From NCBI GenBank assembly GCA_965262775.1, contig CBDHFT010000007.1, positions 62,001-126,000 on the forward strand: DNA of 64,000 bases. Direction: 5' to 3'. Shown here piece after piece: positions 54,501 to 63,071 of this stretch. Position numbers and translations under genes: made by a program. The notes below the pieces were generated by a model. That model was given only the letters and a program-made list of their open reading frames with translations. It was not told where the DNA came from and did not search any database. The DNA is from JASGCL01 sp965262775. Its GTDB lineage: Bacteria > Pseudomonadota > Alphaproteobacteria > JASGCL01. Positions within the stretch are counted from its first letter, which is position 1, and every line of letters begins with the position of its first letter.

Positions 54501-57083
54501 GACCACATTGTTTTCGGTCATGGCAACGCCCGCGTTCACTTGATTAAATACAACATCGCTGTCATTAATATTTTGAGTCTGAATAATAACTTGCTTGCGA
54601 CCGAGGATTCCGTCGTTGTTAGTAAGAACCACCGCGGTATAATTATGCCGCGCCTCGGCTTCATAATCTTTGGCTTGTTTAAAACGCAACGCATTACCAA
54701 CAATCTGAAACTCTGCATTATCGAGCGAGGCCGCATCAATACCGACCATGTTGGCAAAGGAGCCAATAAAGGTTTCGCCTTCGCTCACTTGCTTGGTAAC
54801 ATTATTGTCATTATTTACCCTCACCGTTAGCAATTGCGTAACCTCGGTCGCGGCGGCACCCCCCATAACATTACCGCCATAACTATGGGCCTTCACCACC
54901 AAGGAATAGACGGGGCGCGCATCACCATTCAATGAATTCACCAATTGAATGGTGCCATTTTTGCTAATCACAAAATTCGCGGCATCATGCCCAGCCAATG
55001 AATAAGATACCAATTGCCCGTCCAAATCCAGCGCGTCAAAATCGGCGATAGAAAGTCCCGCGGTTCCATTATCAATCAAGCTTACCGTTTCAACTTTTTT
55101 GCTAAAACCTATAGGATTATCATCAATATTGACCAAGGTGACGATGTAGCTTTGCACCAAGGATAAATTCCCGCCCGAACTGCTTTGGTTGAATTTTACC
55201 ACCGCGGTGTAGGTTGCGGCGTGCCCCCCACGGTTTTCATAATCAATACTGCTCACAAATTGTAATTGCGTGCCGCTTATTTGAAAATAATTTTTATCGG
55301 GTGAGCCATCAACCAATTCCAATGTAGTGCCGCCAGCGCCATTATTAAAACTGAAATCCACCACCGGTCGTTGCGCCATGCTTTCCTCGGGGATAACAAA
55401 ACGCGGGTTATGTTGATTAACCGCAACCCCGCCGACCAAAGTTACCAACTTGCTGATACTGACGGGGGTGCCGCTTTGCCCCGAAAAAGCCGTCACCACA
55501 AAACTATATTCTTGATTTGCATTCAAGGCGACACCCGATCTCAAAGACACTTGACCAGTTTTTGTATTGATGGCGAAGTTTGCGTTATTATTAAGTCCAT
55601 ACCACACAGGGTTATTATACCCGACATTGGTTGCGCCAAAACGTAAGGCTGGATTATTCTTCACATCGGCATAGGGCAAGGAAATTGTTTGACTATCGTT
55701 CTGTTGTCCATCTGACCAATTAAGCACATCTTTGTGAGGGCTAGCGTTAATACTCAATATCAACAATTGGCTAGCATAGGCCGCGCCCTTGCCCGAGGTT
55801 GACTGCGATGCAGCATAAACCACCACCGAATAAAGCAGGTGCGATGGCGCGTCAGCAAGGGTTGAATTTTTCCATGACGGAGAAATTTTTTGTTTGATAT
55901 CGTTGATTAAACCTGTCGTATCATTGTTAACAACCACCAAACGTTTGTTGGTCAAATCCTTGACGCTAATATTACTAAGTTGCGACGAATCCTCGACCAC
56001 TATTTTATCGGGCGCTTCAAATGGCGTGTTATCCACTTGCCCTGCTGTCCCCAATGCCCTCATATCTATCGGGCGTTTAAAAGAAACCTGACCCGTTTTT
56101 TTATCAATAGAAAAATAATTTTCTGGGTCGCGAATAGAATAGACCACATCGCTCGCATCGTTGGCGGTGGCGGTATAAATAACGCCACGTTGTTGGTTTT
56201 CATTATATTGTTTGTTAATAACGGGTCCGCCATCCAAACCAATAGTATTACGCAGGTCTATATCTATCTGCTGTTGCCCTGTAACACCATTGTTGGTGTG
56301 GGCAACAACCTTCACCATATAACGCGAACCATGCCGAGGATTATCATAATCGGCGGTGCTCAATAGCAAGAGTTGATTTTGCCCGTCGATAGAAAAATAG
56401 CTAGCGTCGTTGCCAACCAAACCATAGCTGGTAATTTTTTGTCCGCTTTGCGATATGGCCGATAATTGCTGGACGACTTGCTTTTTATCCTCATCAAGCA
56501 AATAATAATTGCCAATATTGCGCCACACCACCATGTCGGTCACGGCGTCATTGCCAAGATAAAAAGATAAATTCTGCACCGATAAATTGCCCGCGGCATT
56601 ATAAACCTGCAACGGCATCGCCCAACTGCTATTTAATTTGCTGGTGGAAATATCTTTGGCGAGGGTTACAACATGACCCGAACTATCCAAATTAAAGACA
56701 TCATTATTTATTAATTGATAACGCAATGGCCCGTTATTATCGTCGGTCGCGGGCAGGGTAAAAACAGCCTCTCCCGCTTGGTCAAGTAAATTAAGGATGC
56801 GTAATTGCACCGATTGCGTTGCGGTCACGGTGCCGTCACTGGCAATGATTGAAAAATTTAAAGAGTGATTGGGGATAGTTTTATCTTCGTAATTCAAACC
56901 ATAACCATCCTTCATCACAATTTCGCCATTCATGGGCGAGATTTGAAATAAGGAGGCTGCCGCACCCTCTAGCCAATAGGATATACCGCTAGGCGACCCA
57001 GTTAGCGTCGGCGTGTAAAAAAAACTACCCTCATTTTCGAGTACTGACAACAGCACTTCGGAATGAGAAAAAGATCCAACCAT
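51522..57083 (-). CDS. Cadherin-repeat adhesin, N-terminal part
   Basis: 1,853 residues up to a TAA at 51522-51524. The ATG at 57083 has an upstream AGGAAGGGA. No classical signal peptide (MVGSFSHSEVLLSVLENEG). At least fifteen repeats of about 110 residues follow, each with an ENN-type start, ADGQ/DGQSISYSL strand, DDAxYFSID, TGVLSLxSxLDYES, YSVVVRAHSYG and IDDNAPQF. LDYE and DDNAP match the calcium sites LDRE and DxNDN of cadherins, so calcium-stiffened rods are likely. The first 700 residues hold older, more divergent copies. The frame breaks near 51530: downstream sequence YTVTVQATSS continues the repeat if one base is added. Full length would be about 2,948 residues. A surface or secreted adhesin is inferred. 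Confidence 0.9.
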   Translation of the reverse strand: MVGSFSHSEVLLSVLENEGSFFYTPTLTGSPSGISYWLEGAAASLFQISPMNGEIVMKDGYGLNYEDKTIPNHSLNFSIIASDGTVTATQSVQLRILNLLDQAGEAVFTLPATDDNNGPLRYQLINNDVFNLDSSGHVVTLAKDISTSKLNSSWAMPLQVYNAAGNLSVQNLSFYLGNDAVTDMVVWRNIGNYYLLDEDKKQVVQQLSAISQSGQKITSYGLVGNDASYFSIDGQNQLLLLSTADYDNPRHGSRYMVKVVAHTNNGVTGQQQIDIDLRNTIGLDGGPVINKQYNENQQRGVIYTATANDASDVVYSIRDPENYFSIDKKTGQVSFKRPIDMRALGTAGQVDNTPFEAPDKIVVEDSSQLSNISVKDLTNKRLVVVNNDTTGLINDIKQKISPSWKNSTLADAPSHLLYSVVVYAASQSTSGKGAAYASQLLILSINASPHKDVLNWSDGQQNDSQTISLPYADVKNNPALRFGATNVGYNNPVWYGLNNNANFAINTKTGQVSLRSGVALNANQEYSFVVTAFSGQSGTPVSISKLVTLVGGVAVNQHNPRFVIPEESMAQRPVVDFSFNNGAGGTTLELVDGSPDKNYFQISGTQLQFVSSIDYENRGGHAATYTAVVKFNQSSSGGNLSLVQSYIVTLVNIDDNPIGFSKKVETVSLIDNGTAGLSIADFDALDLDGQLVSYSLAGHDAANFVISKNGTIQLVNSLNGDARPVYSLVVKAHSYGGNVMGGAAATEVTQLLTVRVNNDNNVTKQVSEGETFIGSFANMVGIDAASLDNAEFQIVGNALRFKQAKDYEAEARHNYTAVVLTNNDGILGRKQVIIQTQNINDSDVVFNQVNAGVAMTENNVVGVALASFVASDADGQMVSYSLAGDDATFFSIDGRTGVVTLRSVLDYEEANHVGHVYSLVVRGHSFGGDVLSGGAGGNNVVSSLFILSLLNVNDHPIGFAQTADGIVMNEGNVANQSIANFQATDMDQQVISYSVDGDDAAYFNIDGRTGVLSLASALDYESSDHASRFYSVVVVARSHGDANGVALSGGANDIISKLFILSLQNIDDTAPAFTQAVRGISISENNEADLVLSTFQALDAEGQAVSYSLSGDDAAYFTIDASTGVLTLRSVLDNEATNHAGHLYSVIVRAHGFGDGRGVWSADGPGNYVGSTLFILSLQDIDDNAPQFVFDSNMQRWDNRSYTVGMNKLNSAETKSVFSYTAIDLDSQSISYSIVAGSDTNFFSINADSGEMFFLSSLNFEDYEGSEYRTGIFRVNVMVNSYGNGVLAGTVATSAVEEVIFYINNINDNDTYFRQVIAGASVNENNITNLVVATFLADDIDGQQVSYSLAGSDAGYFSINKSNGRLILLSTLDYESSEHFGPYYSVIVRGHSYGTGNGFWAEGGQANNIVSALFILSAMNADDNDPAFFRVSADDFSISITESNGVGAVLTTLRASDADGQGISYSLVAGDDSDYFSINARSGKLSFTSSLDFETHAADHPNGVFQVKIKATSYGRVLPADGASLSAIQNFTFNLINTNDNAPDFTAALPGMSVNENNAINVSLTSFIALDPDGQSISYSLRGDDAAYFSVDAATGVLSLTSALDYESSTHGNFYSVVVHAYAHGDGNGSLHGLWNGDNRIDDISRLFILSLYNIDDNQPQFSQTSSGDSLNENNSANVILATFQASDVDGESISYSLGGADSSYFTIDSTSGVVSLVSVLDYESPNHAARFYSVMVIAHGYGDGVGSWGGATSNAVASSLYILSLQNTDEFAPRFVDTAPRFATIFENNIPNITLAQFSAFDADMQNINYSLLGNSAKYFSINSNGQLLLVSSLDCEEFFPLHDLSYNLSIQ

Positions 57084-57514
57084 GTCTCTTGTCCCTTCCT
57101 AGAAAAATATTTCCTCTCTATTATAAAACTATTACAAATCATTGAAAGCTAAATCTTTAATATAAAGAAAATACATCTAATGGATGTATTTTATATATTA
57201 AATAATTAAAAGTAAAGATAAAAATATATAAATCATTGTTTTTTATACATTTAAATACATGGTGTAGAAAATTATTCCACCAAGTTTTAAGAGGCGATAA
57301 TATAAAAAATTATTAATAATCAATAATTTAAACATATTGATGATAAACATGATATTATCGCCAGCAAAATACTGGCAATATAAAAAAATAGGTAAAATTT
57401 TTTTACTATCAATTTAAAATAGAAGAAAGTATATTCTATCTATGTAGAATTATTTAATTTTTGTCATTGTAAATTGCAAAAAACGCCGTAAAAAAACGAA
57501 TCGGCGGGAATAAA
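57084..57514. other. 431-base AT-rich non-coding region upstream of the giant gene
   Basis: No gene. Contains a perfect 10-bp hairpin, AAAATACATC at 57168-57177 with GATGTATTTT at 57183-57192 and a TAATG loop, about 85 bases upstream of the adhesin ATG in its own leader orientation. The rest is extremely AT-rich. A shorter GCCAG/CTGGC pair lies near 57360-57376. A promoter for the leftward gene is expected but no clear consensus was found. Confidence 0.5.
57168..57192. promoter_or_regulatory. 10-bp perfect palindromic hairpin upstream of the adhesin gene
   Basis: AAAATACATC and GATGTATTTT flank TAATG. Followed by TATATATTA on the plus side; no GC core, so a weak RNA hairpin or a protein-binding palindrome. 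It lies in the 5' region of the leftward adhesin gene. Confidence 0.55.
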
Positions 57515-57590
<76 letters not shown>

Positions 57591-57691
57591 ACAAAATTCT
57601 GACCATGAGCAACGGCTCACAAACATCACGCCTCACCCTATGCCCAATTTTTTCGCGCTTTTCAAGGTTTATATGGATTGGCCACCATTTT

Positions 57692-58771
57692 TTAACCCCG
57701 CGGCTTTTTCGCCTTATTTTCCTTATTTTTCTTATTTTCTTTGGCTTGCCGCCCCGCCCCCACCCACAGACATAACAAAAATATGGGGGTATAGGCGCAT
57801 AAGAACCAAAGATAAGATAATTCGGGATACCGTTGCCATAGGTAAGCCACGGGGTAAAGCCAAAACAAACTATAGCCAACATGCATTAATAATGTTGCCC
57901 AATGGTTATCATTGGCAAGCCGCAGGATTTTTTGAAAAGCAAAAACATTATGCGGCAACCAAAATCTTTGCCGCCGCCAGGCCAATGTCACAATGGTGAC
58001 TATCGAATCGGTAAAAAATATTGCCCCCAATATTAACCACAACCCCAATTGACGCGCATCACCCTGCGCCACCAACCACATCATGGCCACCAACAAAAAT
58101 CCCATGGGCAGTGAGCCTGCATCGCCCATAAATAATCGGGCGCGTGGCCGATTAAGAATCAAAAAACCAAACAATGCCCCCGCCACCGCCAACAAAAAAT
58201 ATTCAACCGCGCCATGGTGCATCAACAAACCATGGTTAGAAAAAAACCAGCCACCAAATAACATCAGCAATGCACCTGTGGCGGCCTGGCCATCGCTGCC
58301 ATCCATGAAATTAAAAAAATTGATAAACCCGACCGAAAATATCACCCACAAAACAAAATTGGTTATGACCCAACTGCCGTCTGGAAAAATATATTGCAAG
58401 AAAGAAAAAACGCCCCGCACGGGTGGTAAGGGCAACCAACAATATAAGACAACAAAAACAAATAACGCCTGCACCAAAAATTTCTTCAGGAAGGAAACAT
58501 CGTGCCTGTCATCCAACCAACCCATGACAGTGAATATCACCAACCCGACTGGCAACCACGCGGGCAATTGTAAATATATTGCCGCCACCACAATCGGCAA
58601 AATAATAAAAATGCCGCCGCTGGTGGCAATGGGCGTGCGGTGGGCGTCTCTCCCCTTTGGGTATTTTAATACCCCCAATTTTTTAGCATGTTTTATCAAC
58701 CAAGCACCACCCGCCAAACTAACAACCAAGCTAGCCACAAAAAATATAAGAACCAAAAAATAATGAGCCAT
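57692..58771 (-). CDS. WecA/MraY-like polyprenyl-phosphate sugar-1-phosphate transferase (GT4)
   Basis: 359 residues with about ten membrane helices. PKGRDAHRTPIATSGGIFIIL, the VMGWLDDRHDVSFLKKFLVQ block (the DD motif that binds magnesium), INFFNFMDGSDGQAATGALL with the second catalytic Asp (MDGSDG in place of the usual MDGIDG) and FLILNRPRARLFMGDAGSLPMG follow in the order of the family. It links a sugar-1-phosphate to undecaprenyl phosphate and so starts O-antigen, exopolysaccharide or teichoic-like glycan. Not MraY itself, which is longer and differs at these sites. argG ends 8 bases upstream. Confidence 0.9.
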   Translation of the reverse strand: MAHYFLVLIFFVASLVVSLAGGAWLIKHAKKLGVLKYPKGRDAHRTPIATSGGIFIILPIVVAAIYLQLPAWLPVGLVIFTVMGWLDDRHDVSFLKKFLVQALFVFVVLYCWLPLPPVRGVFSFLQYIFPDGSWVITNFVLWVIFSVGFINFFNFMDGSDGQAATGALLMLFGGWFFSNHGLLMHHGAVEYFLLAVAGALFGFLILNRPRARLFMGDAGSLPMGFLLVAMMWLVAQGDARQLGLWLILGAIFFTDSIVTIVTLAWRRQRFWLPHNVFAFQKILRLANDNHWATLLMHVGYSLFWLYPVAYLWQRYPELSYLWFLCAYTPIFLLCLWVGAGRQAKENKKNKENKAKKPRG

Positions 58772-58779
58772 GATACAAA

Positions 58780-60033
58780 TTATTTTTTGCTGTTATTTTT
58801 TTGTTGCAGGTTACGCCTTACCCCTAGGTTTTTTAAACGCAACGCATTCAGGGCGATGAAACCCTTGGCATCCTGTTGATTATAATCACCGCCAGCCTCA
58901 AATGTTACCTGTTTAAGATGATACAAACTATGGGGGGATTCGCGCCCCAGGGTGATGATGTTCCCCTTATAAAGCCGTAACATCACGCGCCCTGTAACCC
59001 ATTCTTGCGATTTATCTATCAGTGCCTGTAACATCTCGCGCTCGGGGGCAAACCAAAACCCATAATATATCAACTCGGCATATTTGGGCATCAGGCTGTC
59101 TTTCAAATGCGCCGATTCCCTGTCCAAGGTTAAGGATTCAATTTCGCGGTGGGCATGAAGCCATATGGTGCCGCCAGGGGTTTCATAAACCCCGCGCGAT
59201 TTCATCCCCACGAAGCGGTTTTCCACCATATCCAAACGGCCAATGCCGTGCTTGCCGCCCAGCCTATTCAATTCGGTTAATAATTCGGCTGGCCCCAGGG
59301 TTTTGCCATTAATCGCCACGGGGTCGCCATGCAAAAAATCTATAGCAATATCTTCGGCCTTATCAGGGGCATCTTCGGGACTGCTGGTGCGCGAATAAAC
59401 TATGGATGGGGCCGCTACCGCGGGATCCTCCAATATTTTCCCCTCCGACGAGATATGCAAGAGGTTGGCATCTTGGGAAAAAGGAGCCTCCCCCCGCTTA
59501 TCCTTGGCGATGGGTATTTGATGTTTTTCGGCATAATCTATCAGCGCGGTTCGGCTGTTCAAATTCCATTCGCGCCACGGCGCCACAACCTTGATATGGG
59601 GGTTCAAAGCATAATAGCCAAGTTCAAACCGCACCTGGTCGTTCCCCTTACCCGTTGCGCCATGGGCCACGGCGTCGGCACCAATTTTTTCGGCGATGGC
59701 AATTTGTTTTTTAGCGATAAGGGGGCGCGCTATCGATGTTCCCAACAGATAACGCCCCTCATACAGCGCGTTGGCGCGCATCATGGGCGCGACATATTCC
59801 CTGACAAATTCATCGCGCAGGTCTTCGACAAAAATTTCTTTCACGCCCAGTTTTTTGGCTTTATCGGCGGCGATGCTTAATTCTTTACCGCCATCGGCGT
59901 CTTGCCCCAAATCGGCGGTGAAGGTGGCAACCTCCGCCCCATAATTTTCCATCAACCATTTCAAAATGACGGATGTATCAAGCCCGCCCGAATAGGCCAG
60001 CACAATTTTTTTGATAGATGACTTGTCGCCCAT
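58780..60033 (-). CDS. argG: Argininosuccinate synthase
   Basis: 417 residues. VLAYSGGLDTSVILKWL carries the PP-loop (SGGLDTS), then the YLLGTSIARPLIAK block, AHGATGKGNDQVRFE (ATP and citrulline binding), SRGVYETPGG and the C-terminal helix bundle. Joins citrulline and aspartate, driven by ATP. The argG stop is 8 bases from the WecA-like gene, so they share a transcript, an odd pair. Confidence 0.97.
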   Translation of the reverse strand: MGDKSSIKKIVLAYSGGLDTSVILKWLMENYGAEVATFTADLGQDADGGKELSIAADKAKKLGVKEIFVEDLRDEFVREYVAPMMRANALYEGRYLLGTSIARPLIAKKQIAIAEKIGADAVAHGATGKGNDQVRFELGYYALNPHIKVVAPWREWNLNSRTALIDYAEKHQIPIAKDKRGEAPFSQDANLLHISSEGKILEDPAVAAPSIVYSRTSSPEDAPDKAEDIAIDFLHGDPVAINGKTLGPAELLTELNRLGGKHGIGRLDMVENRFVGMKSRGVYETPGGTIWLHAHREIESLTLDRESAHLKDSLMPKYAELIYYGFWFAPEREMLQALIDKSQEWVTGRVMLRLYKGNIITLGRESPHSLYHLKQVTFEAGGDYNQQDAKGFIALNALRLKNLGVRRNLQQKNNSKK

Positions 60034-60337
60034 ATTGAACCTTTACAAATTGCCATTCCGATTGTCTAGTTATTTTAGGCAATGGACAACAAGCAACGGG
60101 CATTTGGGGGCATTTGGTCTATGGGCGACCATGCGGGATTTATGGCGCAACATATACCACCCAACAAATAACGCCGAGGGTTATCATGCCGCTTGCCAAC
60201 GTAACGCCTTCAATAAAAGCTAGCCAACCCCCACGCAACATACAGCTTGCGTTATAATATATAAATGATTTATTGTGGTATAGTAAACCCAATAAAATCA
60301 TTGATTATTAAAAAACTCGTAAAAAAAGGACAATGTC
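60034..60337. other. 304-base gap between argG and the second polyamine-binding protein
   Basis: Divergent, no gene found. AT-rich near the right end with TATAAT at about 60253 and a perfect AAGGA ribosome binding site 7 bases before the ATG at 60338. No convincing -35 box for TATAAT. Confidence 0.4.
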
Positions 60338-61453
60338 ATGAATAAAAACACCAACAAACAGACAAGGCCTGCTATGAAAAAATTCTTAGCCACCAGCCTG
60401 GTCGCCCTTAGCCTTGGGTTGATAGCCCATGGCAACAACAGCATTGCCGCCAACAATAATCCTTTGTTGGTCTATGATTGGGCGGGGTATGATGATCCCA
60501 TTTTCTATAAACCCTACATGGATAATTATAAGAAAAAACCCACTTTTTCATTTTTTTCTGATGAAGATGAGGCCCTTGCCAAGGTTAAGGCTGGCTTCAA
60601 AGTTGATCTTGCTCATCCTTGCGGTTACAGCATGAAACGTTGGCGCGAAGCGGGTGTCATTCAACCGATTGATGTCAGTAAATTAAAAAATTACAAAAAC
60701 CTGAGCGAAAAATTCCGCAAGGCGAAAGATTTCACCACCGAGGACGGTAAGGTTTGGGCTATCCCATTTGATACTGGCCGCACTACGTTGGTTTATAATG
60801 CCGATAAAGTGCCTGTGGGCGATGTTAAATCGCTGCAAGTATTCATCGACCCCAAATACAAAGGCAAGGTAGCCTTGCCCGATGTGGTGAGCGATTGGTT
60901 CATGCTGGGTTATTTGGCGACGGGCGGTAAAGATCGCGACAGTATAACGGGCCGCGATGACCCGCAATATAAACGCGCCATCGAATTCCTGCGTAAAGCC
61001 CATAAAAACACAAGGTTTTATTGGACGGACGGGGCCTCGCTTGCTTCATCCATGAAAACTGGGGAAACCTTGGTAGCCTGGGCATGGGATGAAACCCCCA
61101 TCAAATTGGCGCAAGAAGGCGTCAACGTTAAAAACATGCGCGATACCAAAGAACCATATTATGGTTTTGTATGCGGTTATGTTTGGACCAAGGATAGCAA
61201 AGCCGACCCACAAAAAGTTTATGACTTCTTGGATGCGGTTAGTGCCGATTCCTCGGTGGCACCATTGTTAACCTTTGGTTATGCCCACGCTAACAGCCGC
61301 GCCTTGGCAAAATTGCCCAGTGCCGACCTGAAGGCAGCCAACTATGACAAGCCTGAAAAATACATAAATCATGTGGTGTTAAGCACCAGCGTTAGCAAAG
61401 AATTAAATTCGATGTTGACCGATGATTTTAATAAGGTAAAATCAGGTAATTAA
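60338..61453 (+). CDS. PotD/PotF-like polyamine ABC transporter substrate-binding protein
   Basis: 371 residues. The ribosome binding site AAGGA supports the ATG at 60338; a second ATG at 60374 also precedes the signal peptide (KKFLATSLVALSLGLIAHGNN, cleaved near IAA). Then PLLVYDWAGYDDP, KVDLAHPCGYSMKRWREAGVIQPIDVSKL, VWAIPFDTGRTTLVYNADKV, DPKYKGKVALPD and VAWAWDETPIKLAQEG are the family's binding-site blocks. Not linked to a permease or ATPase gene here. A hairpin cluster follows. It differs from the copy at 1-776, so not a recent duplicate. Confidence 0.93.
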   Translation: MNKNTNKQTRPAMKKFLATSLVALSLGLIAHGNNSIAANNNPLLVYDWAGYDDPIFYKPYMDNYKKKPTFSFFSDEDEALAKVKAGFKVDLAHPCGYSMKRWREAGVIQPIDVSKLKNYKNLSEKFRKAKDFTTEDGKVWAIPFDTGRTTLVYNADKVPVGDVKSLQVFIDPKYKGKVALPDVVSDWFMLGYLATGGKDRDSITGRDDPQYKRAIEFLRKAHKNTRFYWTDGASLASSMKTGETLVAWAWDETPIKLAQEGVNVKNMRDTKEPYYGFVCGYVWTKDSKADPQKVYDFLDAVSADSSVAPLLTFGYAHANSRALAKLPSADLKAANYDKPEKYINHVVLSTSVSKELNSMLTDDFNKVKSGN

Positions 61454-61456
61454 TCT

Positions 61457-61499
61457 GTAAACTAAGTTTACGAATTAATTGGTTTATTTTTTAAACCAA
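61457..61499 (+). other. Two small hairpins after the polyamine-binding protein gene
   Basis: GTAAACT/AGTTTAC at 61457-61463/61465-61471 with a one-base spacer, and TTGGTTTA/TAAACCAA at 61479-61486/61492-61499 with a TTTTT loop. Both lie right behind the stop codon and before the main terminator. Confidence 0.5.
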
Positions 61500-61517
61500 C
61501 TTTTACTTAAAAAAATA

Positions 61518-61559
61518 AAGCAACCATTGTCAATTATATTGACGATGGTTGCTTTTTTT
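61518..61559 (+). terminator. Rho-independent terminator after the polyamine-binding protein gene
   Basis: AAGCAACCATTGTCAA at 61518-61533 pairs with TTGACGATGGTTGCTT at 61539-61554 (one G-T pair, loop TTATA), followed by TTTTT. The stem is 16 bp long and almost perfect. It isolates this gene from gltD. Confidence 0.92.
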
Positions 61560-61623
61560 ACTTGTTTTATAAAGCAACAGGTGTAAAAATGCTGATATAA
61601 ATATTACGGGATAAAATAATATC

Positions 61624-63066
61624 ATGGGTCAGCAAGAATTACTCCAATTTGTTCACCGCAAGCAGGAATCGCCAGAAAAACGCGCCGCCGAGGTGCGGGC
61701 GAAAGATTTTCAAGAAATAGCCAAGGGCTACCTCACCGATAAGGCAAAGAGCCAAGCGGGGCGTTGTGCGCAATGCGGTGTGCCATTTTGCCAAATACAT
61801 TGCCCCTTAAGCAATAATATCCCCGATTGGCTTGCCCTAACCGCGCAGGGTCGGTTGGAAGAAGCCTATCACCTTTCTACCAGCACCAATTATTTTCCCG
61901 AAATCTGTGGTCGCATCTGTCCCCAAGATCGATTGTGCGAGGGTGGCTGCGTCATGGAACAATCGGGCCATGATTATATAACCATCGGCGCGATTGAAAA
62001 ATACATTACCGAACATGCCTTCAGCATGGATTGGGTAAAACCCATTACCCCCAAACAAGAACGCAGCGAAAAAATTGCCATCATCGGCGCGGGCCCCGCG
62101 GGTTTGGCGGCGGGTATTTTTTTACGCCAGCAGGGTTATCAAATCCATGTCTTTGACCGTTATGACCGCGCGGGCGGTTTATTAATCTATGGCATCCCCA
62201 ATTTTAAATTGGAAAAATCGGTGGTGCAGCGTCGCCAAGCCTTGCTGGAAAAAAGTGGGTTTCATTTTCATTTGGGTGTCGATGTCACCCATGATTTTAA
62301 AGACATAGAAAAAAAACATGACGCGGTTGTTATTGCCACGGGGGTATACAAAAGCAAATTGCTGGACAACAAAGTTGCCTCGCCCCAGGTGCTGCTGGCC
62401 CTACCCTTCCTTACCCGTGAAAACAAATTGGAATTGGGCGATAAAGATAGTCAGCCCGCCCTTTCGGCCCAGGGTAAAACCGTGGCGGTGGTGGGCGGCG
62501 GCGACACGGCGATGGATTGCGTGCGCACCGCCATTCGCCAGGGCGCAAAAAAAGTTTACTGCCTCTATCGCCGCGACCGCGCCAACATGCCAGGTTCCAC
62601 GCGCGAGGTGAAAAATGCCGAGGAAGAAGGCGTTGAATTTTTATGGTTAACCGCCCCCAGCCCCACCAACCCATTTGTCGGCAAAGAAAAATTGGAAGGA
62701 ATCAACACCATCACCATGGCGTTGAGCGAAAAAAACATGGCGGGCCGCCAATCGGTCAGCGCGGTGCCAGGCAGTGAAAAATTATTACCCGCCGACATGG
62801 TTATCCTTGCCCTGGGGTTCGACGCCGAAAACCCCGCGCAATTATTTGGCATGCCCAACTTGGCCCTAACCGATTATGGCACGTTGCGCGCCGATGCCAT
62901 GGGGCGGGTTCTGAATGCTGAAAACCAACAACCGTTGGACAAAATTTATGCGGGCGGCGATATTGTGCGCGGTGCGTCATTGGTGGTGTGGGCTATCAAA
63001 GACGGCATGACACTTGGCCAAACTATCCATCGCGACATCCAACATAAAAACAAATTGGCGGCTTAA
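61624..63066 (+). CDS. gltD: Glutamate synthase small subunit
   Basis: 480 residues. N-terminal iron-sulfur domain with Cys48, 51, 56, 60 (CAQCGVPFCQIHC) and Cys95, 99, 105, 109 (CGRICPQDRLCEGGC). FAD site IIGAGPAGLAAG with GAGPAG at 155-160, DRAGGLLIYGIPNFK, and the NADPH site VAVVGGGDTAMDCVRTAIRQGA with YRRDRANMPGS. It feeds electrons from NADPH to GltB. gltD comes first here and gltB starts 5 bases later, the reverse of the usual gltB-gltD order. Complete. Confidence 0.97.
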   Translation: MGQQELLQFVHRKQESPEKRAAEVRAKDFQEIAKGYLTDKAKSQAGRCAQCGVPFCQIHCPLSNNIPDWLALTAQGRLEEAYHLSTSTNYFPEICGRICPQDRLCEGGCVMEQSGHDYITIGAIEKYITEHAFSMDWVKPITPKQERSEKIAIIGAGPAGLAAGIFLRQQGYQIHVFDRYDRAGGLLIYGIPNFKLEKSVVQRRQALLEKSGFHFHLGVDVTHDFKDIEKKHDAVVIATGVYKSKLLDNKVASPQVLLALPFLTRENKLELGDKDSQPALSAQGKTVAVVGGGDTAMDCVRTAIRQGAKKVYCLYRRDRANMPGSTREVKNAEEEGVEFLWLTAPSPTNPFVGKEKLEGINTITMALSEKNMAGRQSVSAVPGSEKLLPADMVILALGFDAENPAQLFGMPNLALTDYGTLRADAMGRVLNAENQQPLDKIYAGGDIVRGASLVVWAIKDGMTLGQTIHRDIQHKNKLAA

Positions 63067-63071
63067 AATAT

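Larger units (their letters stand above)
48238..57083 (-). repeat. Array of about twenty cadherin-type coding repeats
   Basis: Each unit is about 330 bases. On the plus strand the short string gaataagaaat recurs with small changes at about 51998, 52345, 53389, 53761, 54103 and 54440 and elsewhere, always before the gcccatcggcatc-like block. The units are diverged, so they are ancient duplications mixed with a few closer copies (about 51900-54500). Repeat-mediated length change is possible. Confidence 0.8.

Noticed and set aside
51522..57083. CRISPR array or simple DNA tandem repeat in the adhesin gene
   Set aside because: Repeats are about 330 bases, coding and diverged; no short identical repeats with unique spacers.
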